NCBI RefSeq assembly: GCF_014698035.1
Contig: NZ_JACJSF010000012.1
Coordinates: 62,001 to 126,000, forward strand
Direction of reading: 5' to 3'
Origin: Desmonostoc muscorum FACHB-395
GTDB taxonomy: Bacteria > Cyanobacteriota > Cyanobacteriia > Cyanobacteriales > Nostocaceae
Length of the DNA stretch: 64,000 nucleotides
Below the pieces are notes generated by a model. It was given only the letters and a program-made list of their open reading frames with translations. It had not been told where the DNA came from and searched no databases. Both the position numbers and the translations under genes were made by a program. Positions 17,833 through 28,016 of this stretch are shown here, piece by piece; position 1 is the first letter of the stretch, and the number at the start of each line of letters is the position of its first letter.

Positions 17833-20800
17833 ATGATCCCAGTACAACTTATCCTCAAAAACTTTCTTAGTTACCGTGATGCAACTTTAGATTTTCGTGG
17901 TTTGCATACGGCTTGTATTTCGGGTTCCAATGGTGCGGGTAAATCTTCACTTTTGGAAGCAATCACTTGGGCAATTTGGGGTGAAAGCCGTGCCACTGCT
18001 GAAGATGATGTTATCTATTCTGGTGCAAAAGAAGTTCGGGTTGATTTTACTTTTCAAAGCAACCAGCAAAAATATCGCGTGATTCGTACCCGAATTCGGG
18101 GAGGTACTAGCGTTCTGGAATTTCAAATTGAAATCCCATCTGGGTTTCGCTCACTCACTGGCAAAGGGGTAAGAGCAACCCAAGATTTGATTTTAGAACA
18201 TATCAAGCTCGATTACGATACATTTATTAATTCTGCTTACTTACGTCAAGGACGTGCAGATGAGTTCATGCTCAAACGCCCGACAGAACGTAAAGAAATT
18301 TTAGCGGAGTTATTGAAACTCAATCAGTACGATGATTTGGAAGAACGGGCAAAGGAATCTTCTCGTCAGTTCAAAGCACAGGCAGTAGAGTTAGAGCGTT
18401 CTTTGGAGTCGATCAAAATTCAGTTGCAACAACGCGAGACAACCGAAGCGCAAAGAGTCCAGTTAGAAGCCGAACTCAATCAACTGCAACAGGTACAAGC
18501 CTTTGATAATATTCAATTACAAAGTTTGCAAGTTGTCCAGCACCAGCGCCAAAACTGGGAACAACAACTCAGTTTTGTAAAGCAACAATACCAAAATCTT
18601 ACCCAAGATTGCGATCGCCTCCAACAAGAACAATCAGCTATTGGCTCTCAGCTATCAGATTTAGAAAAAATACTACACCAAGAAGCTGAAATTAAAGCTG
18701 GGTACGCCCAATATCAAAGTCTCCAATCTCAAGAAGAAGCCTTTGCTGCCAAATTTGAAGAATACACCCGCGCCCAACAAACTCGCCAACAAAAGCAACA
18801 ACAGCTTACCAAACAAATTCACGAAATCGAACGGCAACTGCAACAAGCCCAAGCGCAGCTAGAAGCTTTGCAGCAACAAGAGCGAGATATTCAACAAACT
18901 CTAACTAAATCAGGTGAAGTCGAAGCTGCTTTGGCACAATTAACCGCAGCTCGTCACCATGTTGCTCGCTTAGATGAACTGCAAATGCAAGTGACTCCGT
19001 TGTTGCAACAACGATCAACTTTACAAAGCCAACTGGATCGCACTCATGCTGGTTTAGTAGCGCGACTCGAACAACTCCAAAGTACTGAGAACCAATTGCA
19101 ACGCCAGCAGCACCGCCAACCGCAACTACAACAAGCGGTAATGGATGTGGCAATACAGATTGAGGAACTGGATAAAAAGCGGGTTTATCTGCAACGAGTG
19201 CAGGAAAAAGGACATGAAAGGCGACACTTTATCGAACGTCTGCAAGCTCATCAACGTGACTATGAAAAGCTATTGGGAGAATTAGAGCAGAAATTGCAAA
19301 TGCTCCAAAATCCTGAAGCTCTTTGTCCATTATGTGAGCGTCCACTGGATGAACATCATTGGAGCCGAGTGGTGGAAAAAACCCAGGCTGAGTTAGAGGA
19401 TACCCAAGGGCAGTTTTGGGTAGTGCGGGAACAAATGGCTGTGTCTGATAGAGAAATTCAGGTACTTAGGCAGGAATATCGAGAAATTTCGCAACAATTG
19501 GCGAGTTACGATGGTTTACGCGAACAACGGGGACAGTTGGCAGCACAATTAGAAGCTACAACTGATGTTCAACAACAGTTACAGCAAATTGCTGTTGAAA
19601 AACAGCATTTAGAGCGATCGCTCCAAGCTGGTGATTATGCTCCCGATAAACAAGCCGAACTCCGGCAGCTAGACCAATATCTGCAACAAGCTAATTATAA
19701 TGAACAAGACCATGCCCTCGCCCGGAGCGAAGTTGAGCGGTGGCGATGGGCAGAAATTAAACAAGGGCAGATTAAAGATGCTACTAAGCGGCAAGCGCAA
19801 CTATTAGCCCGAAAACCAGAATTACAATCCCAAATTGCTCAATTACAAGTCAGAATCCAGCAGGATCAGACAGATTCTGAATGTGCTAAACAAATTGCGG
19901 CTCTTGAAAGTCACATTACCGAAATTGGCTACAGTTCCGAGCAGCACAATAATTTACGTCTGGCTGTTCGCCAAGCTCAATCTTGGCATTTGCGGTATCA
20001 ACAACTGCTGTCAGCCCAGCAGCAGTATCCCCAACTCCAGACGAGATTGCAAGAGTTAGAGGAATCCAGAAGCGCCAGAGTAACGGAACGGCAAAAACTT
20101 GGCGGACAAATCGAAAGCATTATCCAGCAATTACAAGCAACAGCTAACCCATCTGCCCAAATTCAAGCTTTAGAGCAGCAGTTAGCAATCCGTAGACGGC
20201 AACTCGATGAGCAAATAGCCAAGTTGGGGCGTTTGGAACAGCTGGCGCTTCAACTGGAAACGCTGCAAATTCAGTATGAACAACAGCAGCAGCAATTACA
20301 ATCTTGTAAGCAGGAATATCGTGTTTATCAGGAATTAGCGCAAGCTTTTGGTAAAAATGGCATCCAAGCACTGATGATTGAGAATGTATTACCACAACTG
20401 GAAGCTGAGACAAATCAATTGCTTTCGCGGTTGAGTGGTAATCAGTTTCATGTACAATTTATTACTCAAAAAGCTGGGCGTAGTGCTAAATCAACCAAGA
20501 AAAATGCCAAGCTCATAGACACCCTAGATATTTTAATCGCCGATTCTAGAGGAACGCGATCTTATGAAACTTACTCTGGTGGAGAAGCCTTTAGAATTAA
20601 CTTTGCCATCCGTTTGGCACTGGCGAAATTATTAGCGCAACGGGCAGGGGCGGCATTGCAATTGTTGATTGTGGATGAAGGTTTTGGTACACAGGATGCC
20701 GAAGGATGCGATCGCTTGATTGCAGCGATTAATGCGATCGCTTCCGATTTTGCTTGCATCCTTACTGTCACCCACATGCCCCACCTCAAAGAAGCTTTCC

Positions 20801-20859
20801 AAGCCAGGATTGAGGTGAATAAAACTCAAGAAGGTTCGCAGTTGAGTTTGTCAATTTAA
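17833..20859 (+). CDS. sbcC: SbcC/Rad50-type DNA repair ATPase
   Basis: SbcC pairs with the nuclease SbcD to process DNA ends and hairpins. The 1008 residues start with the ATPase half (Walker A SGSNGAGKSSLLEA, residues about 31-44). A coiled coil of roughly 700 residues, rich in Gln and Leu, follows. It is split by the zinc hook CPLCERPL near residue 497. The ABC signature SGGEAFRINFAIRLALA and Walker B LLIVDEGFGTQD are near the end. The start is ATG 17833. No sbcD is adjacent, so the partner must be elsewhere. The last 4 bases overlap the stop of the convergent gene. Confidence 0.92.
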   Translation: MIPVQLILKNFLSYRDATLDFRGLHTACISGSNGAGKSSLLEAITWAIWGESRATAEDDVIYSGAKEVRVDFTFQSNQQKYRVIRTRIRGGTSVLEFQIEIPSGFRSLTGKGVRATQDLILEHIKLDYDTFINSAYLRQGRADEFMLKRPTERKEILAELLKLNQYDDLEERAKESSRQFKAQAVELERSLESIKIQLQQRETTEAQRVQLEAELNQLQQVQAFDNIQLQSLQVVQHQRQNWEQQLSFVKQQYQNLTQDCDRLQQEQSAIGSQLSDLEKILHQEAEIKAGYAQYQSLQSQEEAFAAKFEEYTRAQQTRQQKQQQLTKQIHEIERQLQQAQAQLEALQQQERDIQQTLTKSGEVEAALAQLTAARHHVARLDELQMQVTPLLQQRSTLQSQLDRTHAGLVARLEQLQSTENQLQRQQHRQPQLQQAVMDVAIQIEELDKKRVYLQRVQEKGHERRHFIERLQAHQRDYEKLLGELEQKLQMLQNPEALCPLCERPLDEHHWSRVVEKTQAELEDTQGQFWVVREQMAVSDREIQVLRQEYREISQQLASYDGLREQRGQLAAQLEATTDVQQQLQQIAVEKQHLERSLQAGDYAPDKQAELRQLDQYLQQANYNEQDHALARSEVERWRWAEIKQGQIKDATKRQAQLLARKPELQSQIAQLQVRIQQDQTDSECAKQIAALESHITEIGYSSEQHNNLRLAVRQAQSWHLRYQQLLSAQQQYPQLQTRLQELEESRSARVTERQKLGGQIESIIQQLQATANPSAQIQALEQQLAIRRRQLDEQIAKLGRLEQLALQLETLQIQYEQQQQQLQSCKQEYRVYQELAQAFGKNGIQALMIENVLPQLEAETNQLLSRLSGNQFHVQFITQKAGRSAKSTKKNAKLIDTLDILIADSRGTRSYETYSGGEAFRINFAIRLALAKLLAQRAGAALQLLIVDEGFGTQDAEGCDRLIAAINAIASDFACILTVTHMPHLKEAFQARIEVNKTQEGSQLSLSI

Positions 20860-22325
20860 TTGAATTTTACCCGTGCATCCAGACCATAGGAGCGAAGCAT
20901 TTTCGTTAGGGTTTCTGCTTGAGCGCGATCGCTAAATGCCCCAGCATTCACATAATCCCCTAGATGGGATTGCTCTGTAACCGCATTGGGTATATATTGT
21001 TGTACCTTACTCAGAGTATCGTTATTCGAAATTGGTATTATTACTCTATAAGGATTACTAGCAACTAATGTGTTGCCATTAGTCCCTGGTACAGCATAGG
21101 CATTGGCAGGAGGTAATACATAGCGATTATTTTCAGGTGTAGCATAGCCAGTATTAACAGGTACTAGATAGCGAGTTTCAGGTAATACAGAGCCATTAGC
21201 TTCAGTATAATTACCCCCAGTTGAGCTATCCAACCCTAATGCTTGCCAAGTTTGCCAATCTACATTTCCGGTAGCATTAATTCGAGAATATTGCTGGAAT
21301 GCAATCACGGTTTCTTTGGTAGAATCGCTGAAAAAGCCATCAGGATTGGTATTAGAGAAACCCAACTGCGATAAACGCTCTTGAACTAATGCGACATTAT
21401 CTCCGCGATCGCCTACAGTCAGATAATCTCTGCTCGGTTGTTGAGTAATAGATCCACCCGTTGAGACTCTACGCACTGCATCTAAAACTTGAGCATTGGC
21501 AATGCCGTTAACGGGTAGGCGATAATTTCGCTGGAATTTGCTCACAGCATCTCTAGTTATTGGGCCAATAGTCCCAGTAGGACTAGTATTAAAATAACCT
21601 AACTGCCGCAAACGCACTTGTAGTTCTCTCACTTGTTGAGTAGAAAGACTCGACGAGCTAGACGATCTAGCTTGAGTTGGAGAGGAACCTAGTAGTGCAT
21701 TCCAAGTTTGTCGATTCACAATCCCGTTAGCAGCTATGCGATAATTTCGCTGCAATTTGATCACGGCATTTCTAGTCATTGGGCCGAAATTCCCATTCGG
21801 AGTAGCATTCAAGTAGCCTAACTGCCGCAGACGTTGTTGTAACCTTGTCACGGCTGCACCAGTTTTGCCTTGAGAGAGAACAGGATATTGACCACTTGAC
21901 CGCGATGTACTACTAGTATTCCTACTTTGACATGCTCGTTGTAATGCTTGTTGCGTATTAATACCCACAACCCCATCAGCAGGTATTCTATTAGCTTGCT
22001 GGAATTTGATCACAGCATTTTGAGTCAAACTAGCAAACTTGCCACTCACTGGGCCGTTAAAGTAGCCTAACTTTTTTAAACATCTCTGGCTACTGGTTAC
22101 TTCCGGCCCATTACTTCCGATTTTTTGAAGTGCCAAAGATTGCCCTGCGATACTCAGAAGCCCCGTAATTATTGCCGTAGACAAAAGACGCATCGTCGCA
22201 CCGCTAGATAACTTTTTCCAATTCAAAAATTTGAAATTAGCTACGGTAGGAACAACCTTGACGCTTTCAGATGCCTCATAGACTGAGGCAAGCTTGGTTA
22301 AATAGCTATCTACCCCTGTTTTCAC
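20856..22325 (-). CDS. Peptidoglycan-binding protein with four PG_binding_1 repeats
   Basis: The protein has 489 residues. After about 43 residues (LASVYEASE... pattern seen at the front of several cyanobacterial relatives) comes one membrane or signal segment (LLSTAIITGLLSIAGQSLA). Four peptidoglycan-binding repeats follow, near residues 68-130, 147-212, 228-286 and 302-365, each with an LGYF/LGYL-N core and a DAV/NAV-KFQ helix. The C-terminal 70 residues (from RVIIPI to LDARVKFN) look like a SPOR-type fold. I infer a cell-wall-attached envelope protein. No hydrolase domain is visible. The GTG at 22325 is used as start because the N-terminal pattern is family-like. Confidence 0.82.
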   Translation of the reverse strand: MKTGVDSYLTKLASVYEASESVKVVPTVANFKFLNWKKLSSGATMRLLSTAIITGLLSIAGQSLALQKIGSNGPEVTSSQRCLKKLGYFNGPVSGKFASLTQNAVIKFQQANRIPADGVVGINTQQALQRACQSRNTSSTSRSSGQYPVLSQGKTGAAVTRLQQRLRQLGYLNATPNGNFGPMTRNAVIKLQRNYRIAANGIVNRQTWNALLGSSPTQARSSSSSSLSTQQVRELQVRLRQLGYFNTSPTGTIGPITRDAVSKFQRNYRLPVNGIANAQVLDAVRRVSTGGSITQQPSRDYLTVGDRGDNVALVQERLSQLGFSNTNPDGFFSDSTKETVIAFQQYSRINATGNVDWQTWQALGLDSSTGGNYTEANGSVLPETRYLVPVNTGYATPENNRYVLPPANAYAVPGTNGNTLVASNPYRVIIPISNNDTLSKVQQYIPNAVTEQSHLGDYVNAGAFSDRAQAETLTKMLRSYGLDARVKFN

Positions 22326-22508
22326 TTGCTTTTTTTCAAGTTATGACCATACAAGATTATACTGCTTTCTCTGTGTCATGTTTGTTATTTGTATGATTCT
22401 TTACAAGTAATTTTTCAGAAGAAGCAGGAGGTAGGGGAATGCTCTGAACAAGGGAGAAAGAATTAAAAGAGCCATCACGGTTTTAGAGCAACAAAATTTA
22501 TAGAATTT

Positions 22509-23057
22509 TTATTGCTCTGGTTTTTGTGTATCCTCTGGTTTTTCAGGCTTTTGTTCATCAACTTTTTCAGTATTACCTGCTTTCACCCAACCTTCTTGTT
22601 CGCTATCTTCCAAACGGATCTTTTGCCAACCTTTGTCTTCGCTTTCTTCCAAAATAATAATTTTTTGATTAAAAGCAACCCCACCAATTTTCTCAGCCTC
22701 TTGATTTGGTTGCGATCGCAAACTCAAGCCTTCAGCCCAACTAACACGCCCTCGGTAAGCTCCCGATGGCAATGCTTTTGGTGATGGGGTAGCCTTTGGT
22801 GATTCTGTGGGAGTAGGACTTGATTTTGGAGACGATTTAGTAGATGTCCCAGGGGACAGGCTGGGTTTAGCTCCTCCAGGCTCAGTTCCTTTTGGAGCTT
22901 GGGCTTTCACCGAGGGACTATCGTTGGAATAAACAGGTTTGGCAGGGGGTATGCCGGTGCGATTCATAAAATAGAGTGCAATTGCAGCGCCGCCACCTAT
23001 TAGTACAGCGATCGCTAAGAAAATCCCAAGTATAAATTTTGTTAAGCCAGACAACAT
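22509..23057 (-). CDS. Membrane-anchored SH3-domain protein
   Basis: The 182-residue product starts with one membrane helix (KFILGIFLAIAVLIGGGAAIALYF). A flexible Pro/Ser/Thr/Lys-rich linker of about 70 residues follows, then a bacterial SH3-type domain (residues about 103-170, from GRVSWAEGLSLRSQP to EGWVKAG). Such domains usually bind cell-wall peptides or other envelope partners. The C-terminus is charged and repetitive (EKPEDTQKPEQ). It lies behind the peptidoglycan-binding protein on the same strand, which fits an envelope role, but the ligand is unknown. Confidence 0.75.
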   Translation of the reverse strand: MLSGLTKFILGIFLAIAVLIGGGAAIALYFMNRTGIPPAKPVYSNDSPSVKAQAPKGTEPGGAKPSLSPGTSTKSSPKSSPTPTESPKATPSPKALPSGAYRGRVSWAEGLSLRSQPNQEAEKIGGVAFNQKIIILEESEDKGWQKIRLEDSEQEGWVKAGNTEKVDEQKPEKPEDTQKPEQ

Positions 23058-23085
23058 AGTTAAAACCCGATCGCCAGTAGTAAAT

Positions 23086-23131
23086 AGTCAATAGTCAATA
23101 GTAATTCATGATTCACTGTTGACTATTGACT
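23086..23131. repeat. Tandem and inverted short repeat
   Basis: Copies of AGTCAAT in tandem (from about 23086) face GTTGACTATTGACT (23118-23131) and can form a hairpin between two minus-strand genes. Confidence 0.5.
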
Positions 23132-23176
23132 CAGCAATTATTAACTAACTCATTATTGTAGCTACTGTTAAAGCGT

Positions 23177-24688
23177 TCACGTAGTGCGCCGGAGGCGTTC
23201 GCTTAAAGGATTATGTTTCGACGCTAAACGCGCTCTCCCAGCCGCCGCCCATTCTTGGAGTTGCTGAATTTGCTCTACAGCAGTTCGCGCCAAGGGGATG
23301 ATCTGACTCGCGGCTTCTAAAATATCGTCAGTAGCAAAGTCGCGGTTTTGGCTAAATCCAATATGCATCGCTTCAATTAAAGTTTGCTCAATCTCTGCCC
23401 CAGAAAAATCGGGCGTTTCATAAGCTAACCTTTCGATGTCATAACTTTTCAAGTTATGGGGGCGCAATCGGGATAAATGAACATCATAAATTGCTTTTCT
23501 CTCTTCTTGGGTGGGCAATCCCACAAAGAAAATTTCATCAAAACGCCCTTTACGCAGCATTTCCGGCGGTAGGGCTTGGATATCGTTGGCAGTGGCGACG
23601 ACAAAAACGGGTGAGCTTTTTTCGGCTAGCCAGTTAATAAAAGTACCAAATACACGGCTGGCTGTTCCGGCATCACCTTTGCTACCAATTCCGGCAAAGG
23701 CTTTATCTATTTCATCAATCCACAAAATACAGGGGGCTAAGGCTTCAGCTACTTGGATCATTTGCCGAGTTCGAGATTCTGATTCACCCACCAAACCACC
23801 AAATAACCTTCCCACATCCAGACGTAGCAAGGGTAAATGCCAGTGATGAGCGATCGCTTTTGCCGTTAAGGATTTACCAGTTCCCTGAATACCCACCAAC
23901 ATTAAACCACGGGGGTGCGGTAATCCGTACTGTCGGGCCTTATCAGTAAATGAGCCTCCTCGACGGATCAGCCAGTCTTTGAGGTTGTCGAGTCCACCGA
24001 TATCAGAAATTTGCTCAGTCGCGGGGTAGAAGTCCAGGATTTGGGTTTGGCGGATAGTTTGGCGCTTTTCTTCCAAAACGAGATCCACGTCTTCTGGTTG
24101 CAATTCGCCGTGGGTAGCGATCGCTTTTGCCAAAACCCGACGAATCCTTTCCATCGAAAGCCCTTGACAAGAGCGTACTAAGTCATCTAAAACTTTGCCA
24201 GAAAGGGAATTACCAGTACTTTGTAACAAACGATCTATCTCAGTTTTAATTTCTGGGGCGGCGGGTAAGGGAAACTCGACGACTGTCAAAACTTCGGTTA
24301 AGTCGTCAGGAATGGCGATGCGCGGCGACAATAATACAATATTTTTTGGTTGCGACTTGAGGAGTCGGGACAGATTGCGGAGTTTGCGTGCGATCGCTAC
24401 ATCATCTAAAAAGCGATGATAATCTCGGAGAATCAATACACCTGGCGCGGAAGCTGGTAATTTTTCGATAAATTCTAAAGCTTGTAGGGGGTTACGTCGC
24501 CCAAACCCAACATCATTGGGGTTTCCCTGGTAGCCATCGACAAAATCCCAAGTATACACTGGGCGATTACCCTGGTTGGTTGCTTCTTCCCGAATAGCTG
24601 CTTCTACCCGCTCCTCTTCATAAGTGGGAATATAAATTAAAGGGTAGCGGGCGCGTAGCAGTAGTTTAAACTCTTCACGGAAGTTCAT
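23177..24688 (-). CDS. Ycf46-type AAA+ ATPase
   Basis: The 503-residue protein has an N-terminal alpha/beta domain of about 240 residues (from [18 protein letters not shown]) and a C-terminal AAA+ module. The module has Walker [14 protein letters not shown], Walker [13 protein letters not shown] and the sensor and arginine-finger region [14 protein letters not shown]. The layout matches Ycf46, found in cyanobacteria and plastids. Its role is poorly defined; reported links are to carbon uptake and photosynthesis regulation. The last few codons (about 23177-23210) run into a repeat-like GC-rich block, so the natural C-terminus may vary between relatives. Confidence 0.85.
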   Translation of the reverse strand: MNFREEFKLLLRARYPLIYIPTYEEERVEAAIREEATNQGNRPVYTWDFVDGYQGNPNDVGFGRRNPLQALEFIEKLPASAPGVLILRDYHRFLDDVAIARKLRNLSRLLKSQPKNIVLLSPRIAIPDDLTEVLTVVEFPLPAAPEIKTEIDRLLQSTGNSLSGKVLDDLVRSCQGLSMERIRRVLAKAIATHGELQPEDVDLVLEEKRQTIRQTQILDFYPATEQISDIGGLDNLKDWLIRRGGSFTDKARQYGLPHPRGLMLVGIQGTGKSLTAKAIAHHWHLPLLRLDVGRLFGGLVGESESRTRQMIQVAEALAPCILWIDEIDKAFAGIGSKGDAGTASRVFGTFINWLAEKSSPVFVVATANDIQALPPEMLRKGRFDEIFFVGLPTQEERKAIYDVHLSRLRPHNLKSYDIERLAYETPDFSGAEIEQTLIEAMHIGFSQNRDFATDDILEAASQIIPLARTAVEQIQQLQEWAAAGRARLASKHNPLSERLRRTT

Positions 24689-24752
24689 ATATAGTTGTTA
24701 TTGGTTAGTTTATCTTGAACGCAATGTACAACTTTCTTGGTTCAAAAAGCCA

Positions 24753-24947
24753 ATGATTAACCAGCAAGAACAATACAATATTGCTTTTCTTGTTCAGCAA
24801 CTATGCACAAATCAAGATAACGCTGTTCTCAAACAGACCGCTAAACATTCGGGGTTTATTATTGGTTTAGCGCATCTTCATACAGAATCGGTATTAGTTT
24901 TAGTAAGTGATAAAATACAACAATTTTTGATATCTTTTAGAATATAA
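24753..24947 (+). CDS. Doubtful small hypothetical protein
   Basis: This 64-codon frame is divergent from the ycf46-type gene. Its composition is protein-like (MINQQEQYNIAFLVQQL, then a hydrophobic middle SGFIIGLAHL), but no clear ribosome binding site precedes it and no family is recognised. It may be a remnant or chance. Confidence 0.28.
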   Translation: MINQQEQYNIAFLVQQLCTNQDNAVLKQTAKHSGFIIGLAHLHTESVLVLVSDKIQQFLISFRI

Positions 24948-24996
24948 ATATGAATATCAAACCCTACCAGAAGTATTTAATAAAATATAAAACAAT

Positions 24997-25016
24997 AAGC
25001 CTGTGTAGACAGGCTT
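24997..25016 (-). terminator. Stem-loop terminator after the yceD-like gene
   Basis: AAGCCTG and CAGGCTT pair around a six-base loop. On the minus strand it is followed by ATTGTTTTATATTTT, 40 bp after the stop of the gene at 25058, consistent with rho-independent termination. Confidence 0.55.
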
Positions 25017-25057
25017 AGTTGGTGTAAGCGCAGATTTCAGTCTGACGAATTACCAAA

Positions 25058-25579
25058 TTATTGTCCCGGAAGTTGCTTTTTCAGTGCTTCCAGAGATGCC
25101 CAACGGTTATCAACTGGCGTTCCAGGATTATCAGGAGTATCAACAGTACTACTTACAGGAATACCTGGACAATTGCGATCGCACAATTGGCGCTGAGGTA
25201 CTGCCAAACACATCTGCTCATACAGCCATTCGTTGGGATAAAAATGACCATCGGGTGGCAGGGTTTCAAGCAACTCTTCCATAATCACTTCCCTCTCTAG
25301 GGGCAAGTCATTTACTTGATTTGCAGCTTCGTCTAACCAGATGATTTCTTTGGTATCAAGCCCTAAGCGGCGATTGTATTGCTGCAAGCAGCGATTGCAG
25401 GTACAAGTAATAATTGTTTCTGCCTGAGCGGACACTTCCAGGTAAGTGCCATGATGCTGCACGCGCACATGACCGCGAACTGGTGTTAACGTTTCCAGAC
25501 CAGGCAGAAATTCCTCAACTTGAACTTCCTCTGTCCGCTCCGGGGCTTTGGTTAGCTGCGGAATATAAATTGCGTCCAT
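25058..25579 (-). CDS. YceD family (DUF177) protein
   Basis: The 173-residue protein matches the YceD/DUF177 family, which is needed for normal 23S rRNA accumulation and is often found by rpmF. Marks are the Cys-rich segment TCTCNRCLQQYNR and the later acidic ELLETLPPDGHFYPNEW. A second Cys pair (CDRNC) follows, and the tail NRWASLEALKKQLPGQ resembles the family end NPFAALAKLK. Here rpmF is not adjacent, but the ribosome-linked block (rpmH, rnpA, yidC, jag) lies upstream on the same strand, separated by a 162-bp spacer. Confidence 0.8.
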   Translation of the reverse strand: MDAIYIPQLTKAPERTEEVQVEEFLPGLETLTPVRGHVRVQHHGTYLEVSAQAETIITCTCNRCLQQYNRRLGLDTKEIIWLDEAANQVNDLPLEREVIMEELLETLPPDGHFYPNEWLYEQMCLAVPQRQLCDRNCPGIPVSSTVDTPDNPGTPVDNRWASLEALKKQLPGQ

Positions 25580-25741
25580 AGGATTTGTGAGACATCCTCA
25601 CGAAAATTAATGGTGATTACCAGCAATAATACTGATACTACATCTTTATTTTAGCTTTTAGGAACAAGAGAAATTTTGAAATTATATTGAGCTTTCAATT
25701 AACTCTTAACTCCTGTACAGACGCGATTAATCGCATCTGTA

Positions 25742-26269
25742 CTAACCCCTAACTTCTTCCAACGAAGCCGGTCGCACAACCAGATGACGATGCGGTTCTT
25801 TACCGCGACTGAAGGTTTCCAAATCTCCAAATTCCTTCAAGAAGGTATGGATTTGTCGCCTTTCAGCAGAACTGAGAGATTTGATTTCTACTTCTCTACC
25901 AGAAAAGCGCACTTCATCGGCTGCTGCTTCTGCTAATGCGCGAATTTCAGCTTCTCTTTTGACCCGGTAGCCATTCAACTCAATAGTGTAAGAGGCTTGT
26001 TCCTCTGGGGGTTGGCTCAGGTTTAAAACCGAATTTGCTAGATACTGAATCGCATCTAGCACAGAACCATCAGTACCAATTAATATCTGGATTTGTTCTG
26101 TCGTCAAATTTGTTTGATCGATTGTCAACCAGTAATTATCTGGTTCTGGGGAATCGCTGTCTTGAGATTGGGGAGTTTCTAAATGACCCTGAATCTCAGC
26201 AGGTACTCCAGTGAGTTCCAGCAGGGTTTTTAACCACTGCTGACCTCGCTGCATCGAAATATTGCTCAT
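25742..26269 (-). CDS. jag: KH/R3H RNA-binding protein Jag (KhpB)
   Basis: Residues about 45-110 form a type II KH-like domain with the [18 protein letters not shown] loop-helix. Residues about 115-175 hold the R3H domain, shown by [16 protein letters not shown] and [20 protein letters not shown]. Jag/KhpB binds RNA with KhpA in other bacteria. Its start overlaps the yidC stop by 4 bp (ATGA-type coupling), so the two are translated together. The N-terminal Jag domain is short here compared with Firmicutes proteins, which is usual in cyanobacteria. Confidence 0.85.
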   Translation of the reverse strand: MSNISMQRGQQWLKTLLELTGVPAEIQGHLETPQSQDSDSPEPDNYWLTIDQTNLTTEQIQILIGTDGSVLDAIQYLANSVLNLSQPPEEQASYTIELNGYRVKREAEIRALAEAAADEVRFSGREVEIKSLSSAERRQIHTFLKEFGDLETFSRGKEPHRHLVVRPASLEEVRG

Positions 26270-27417
26270 GATCCCCCTGTAGCCTTTTTCTTAGAACTTT
26301 TCGGTTCAAAAGGCAATGCTTTTTGTTCGATGACTGTTGCTTCTTTCTCTTGGGTTTCTACAATTTTTTGTAGTTCTTCTGGTAGAGGTTCGCGGGAGAG
26401 AAGATAAGTTTGTGCAGTTTGGAAAATGTTACCAATCACCATATACATCAGCACCCCGGCTGGTAGGGGGAAGAACAAAAACATCCCAGAAAATATGACT
26501 GGAGTGATTTTGTTAACTGTATCTTGCTGCGGATTTCCACCACTGGAATTCTGCCCAGAAAGCATTTGGCTAACATAAAGGCTGATTCCAAAGAAAACGA
26601 TCATAGCGACAATATCCCAGTGGATTGTGCCATCTGCATCTTGTGCGCCAACTCTGCCTAAAGCATCAATGAATAGAAAGCCTTTTTCTGCTGCTAGTCC
26701 GGGAATTGTTCCTTGAATGCTAACTTCTCCTGGCTGCAAGGCTTCTACATTACCATCAGCATCAATTTTTATCCGATCTTCGCCTTTGGTTATTTTCCAA
26801 TCAGGAGTTAGCTTATTTTCTGGGTGTTCTGCTAAAAGTACCTGAAATGGTTTGCCCTCAACAGTCTGATATTGGATCTTAGTTTGTTCTCCCACAGCTA
26901 GTTTGTTACCACTGGGAAGGATTGCAGCTACTTTAACGTGTTCCCCATCTGCAACATAAATATTTTGAGGAGCAGTAGCAAAGGCTTGCGGTTGAATCTG
27001 CTCGATTTGTTCTGCGGGAACGATTTGCAGGTTAACGCTGTAGTTTGCGCTTGCAAAAGGCGAACCCCGCAAAGTGGCAAACAGCGCTAATAAGACCGGC
27101 ATTTGCACTAATAACGGAAAACAGCCTGCTAAGGGGTTGCCAAATTCTTTTTGGACATTGACCATTTCCTCTTGCTGCTTTTGCGGTTCATCCTTATAAC
27201 GCTCTTTAATTTCTGCCATCCGCTTCTGCATCAGAGGTTGTACAATTCGCATCTTCCGCATGTTGCGAATTGAGCCAGCACTCAGGGGATAGAGCGCGAA
27301 GCGGACTATCAATGTCAAAGCAACGATCGCCAATCCGTAGCTAGGCACTATACCATAGAAGAAATCTATGATTGGCAGCATCACGTTGTTCGAGAGAAAG
27401 CCGATACCAAAATCCAT
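26266..27417 (-). CDS. yidC: YidC/Oxa1-type membrane protein insertase
   Basis: YidC inserts and folds proteins in the cytoplasmic and thylakoid membranes. The first core helix holds the conserved arginine ([12 protein letters not shown]39), followed by the charged cytoplasmic hairpin ([14 protein letters not shown]) and [20 protein letters not shown]. The remaining core helices lie at residues about 268-345. Between core helices 2 and 3 is an insertion of about 125 residues (120-245) exposed outside the cytoplasm. Part of it, from [13 protein letters not shown] to QPGEVSIQG, looks like a bacterial Ig-like (Big_2) strand pattern. The operon context with rpmH, rnpA and jag is the standard one. 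Confidence 0.93.
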   Translation of the reverse strand: MDFGIGFLSNNVMLPIIDFFYGIVPSYGLAIVALTLIVRFALYPLSAGSIRNMRKMRIVQPLMQKRMAEIKERYKDEPQKQQEEMVNVQKEFGNPLAGCFPLLVQMPVLLALFATLRGSPFASANYSVNLQIVPAEQIEQIQPQAFATAPQNIYVADGEHVKVAAILPSGNKLAVGEQTKIQYQTVEGKPFQVLLAEHPENKLTPDWKITKGEDRIKIDADGNVEALQPGEVSIQGTIPGLAAEKGFLFIDALGRVGAQDADGTIHWDIVAMIVFFGISLYVSQMLSGQNSSGGNPQQDTVNKITPVIFSGMFLFFPLPAGVLMYMVIGNIFQTAQTYLLSREPLPEELQKIVETQEKEATVIEQKALPFEPKSSKKKATGGS

Positions 27418-27623
27418 TATTCTGAATTCAACCTGAGGTACTGTAAACTGACTGAATCTAATTTATCTAAATCATAAATTATGTGCGACTACCCTTCGCT
27501 ACGGATAGCCGCACATGCCAAAAGTAGGGGAGTAGGGAGTGGTATGTATTTTTTGGTAAGTGCGAAGTTCTGAATTTTGTATTTTATCTGAGCAAATTCT
27601 GCATTCCCTATTCCCTACTCCCA

Positions 27624-28016
27624 TCACTTATTAGCAGCTACCGTATATTCGGGATTTTTCGCAGCAATTCTTTCGTTAATGTAGTCATAGACTTCCCGAA
27701 ATTTGGGAATTGCACGCAATTCGAGACGACTGCCGTTTTTTAGGGTTAGTACCATATCTCCCCACAAGCCAATGCCACGCGGGATTGTGACAACTTTGAC
27801 AATTTCTGAGTAAATTATGTCAGTGCGATCGCGCCCCTGCCAACCTCCGATCACGGTAACTCGGCGATCGGTGATGCGGAAACGCAGCCACAATGCTCTG
27901 ACAATTGCCCCGACTGTTAATGGTATCCCGACAATGGTTAGCCCAATTAGCACGTTGACAATTAAATCCCCAATATGGGGGCCACCTTCATAATAAACAT
28001 CTTCACGAATTCCCAT
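27624..28016 (-). CDS. PH-domain (bPH2-type) membrane protein
   Basis: The 130-residue product has one hydrophobic hairpin near residues 15-45 (IVNVLIGLTIVGIPLTVGAIV), then a small beta-rich domain resembling bacterial PH-like (DUF304/bPH2) folds: RFRITDRRVTVIGGWQGRDRTDIIYSEIVKV. It overlaps rnpA by 14 bp and sits between rnpA and yidC. That position is conserved in many cyanobacteria, which hints at a link to membrane insertion, though no function is established. Confidence 0.8.
   Translation of the reverse strand: MGIREDVYYEGGPHIGDLIVNVLIGLTIVGIPLTVGAIVRALWLRFRITDRRVTVIGGWQGRDRTDIIYSEIVKVVTIPRGIGLWGDMVLTLKNGSRLELRAIPKFREVYDYINERIAAKNPEYTVAANK

Larger units (their letters stand above)
24689..25057. 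other. Spacer with small frame and terminator
   Basis: This gap holds a doubtful 64-codon frame and a clear hairpin terminator downstream of the yceD-like gene. Nothing else was seen. Confidence 0.4.
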
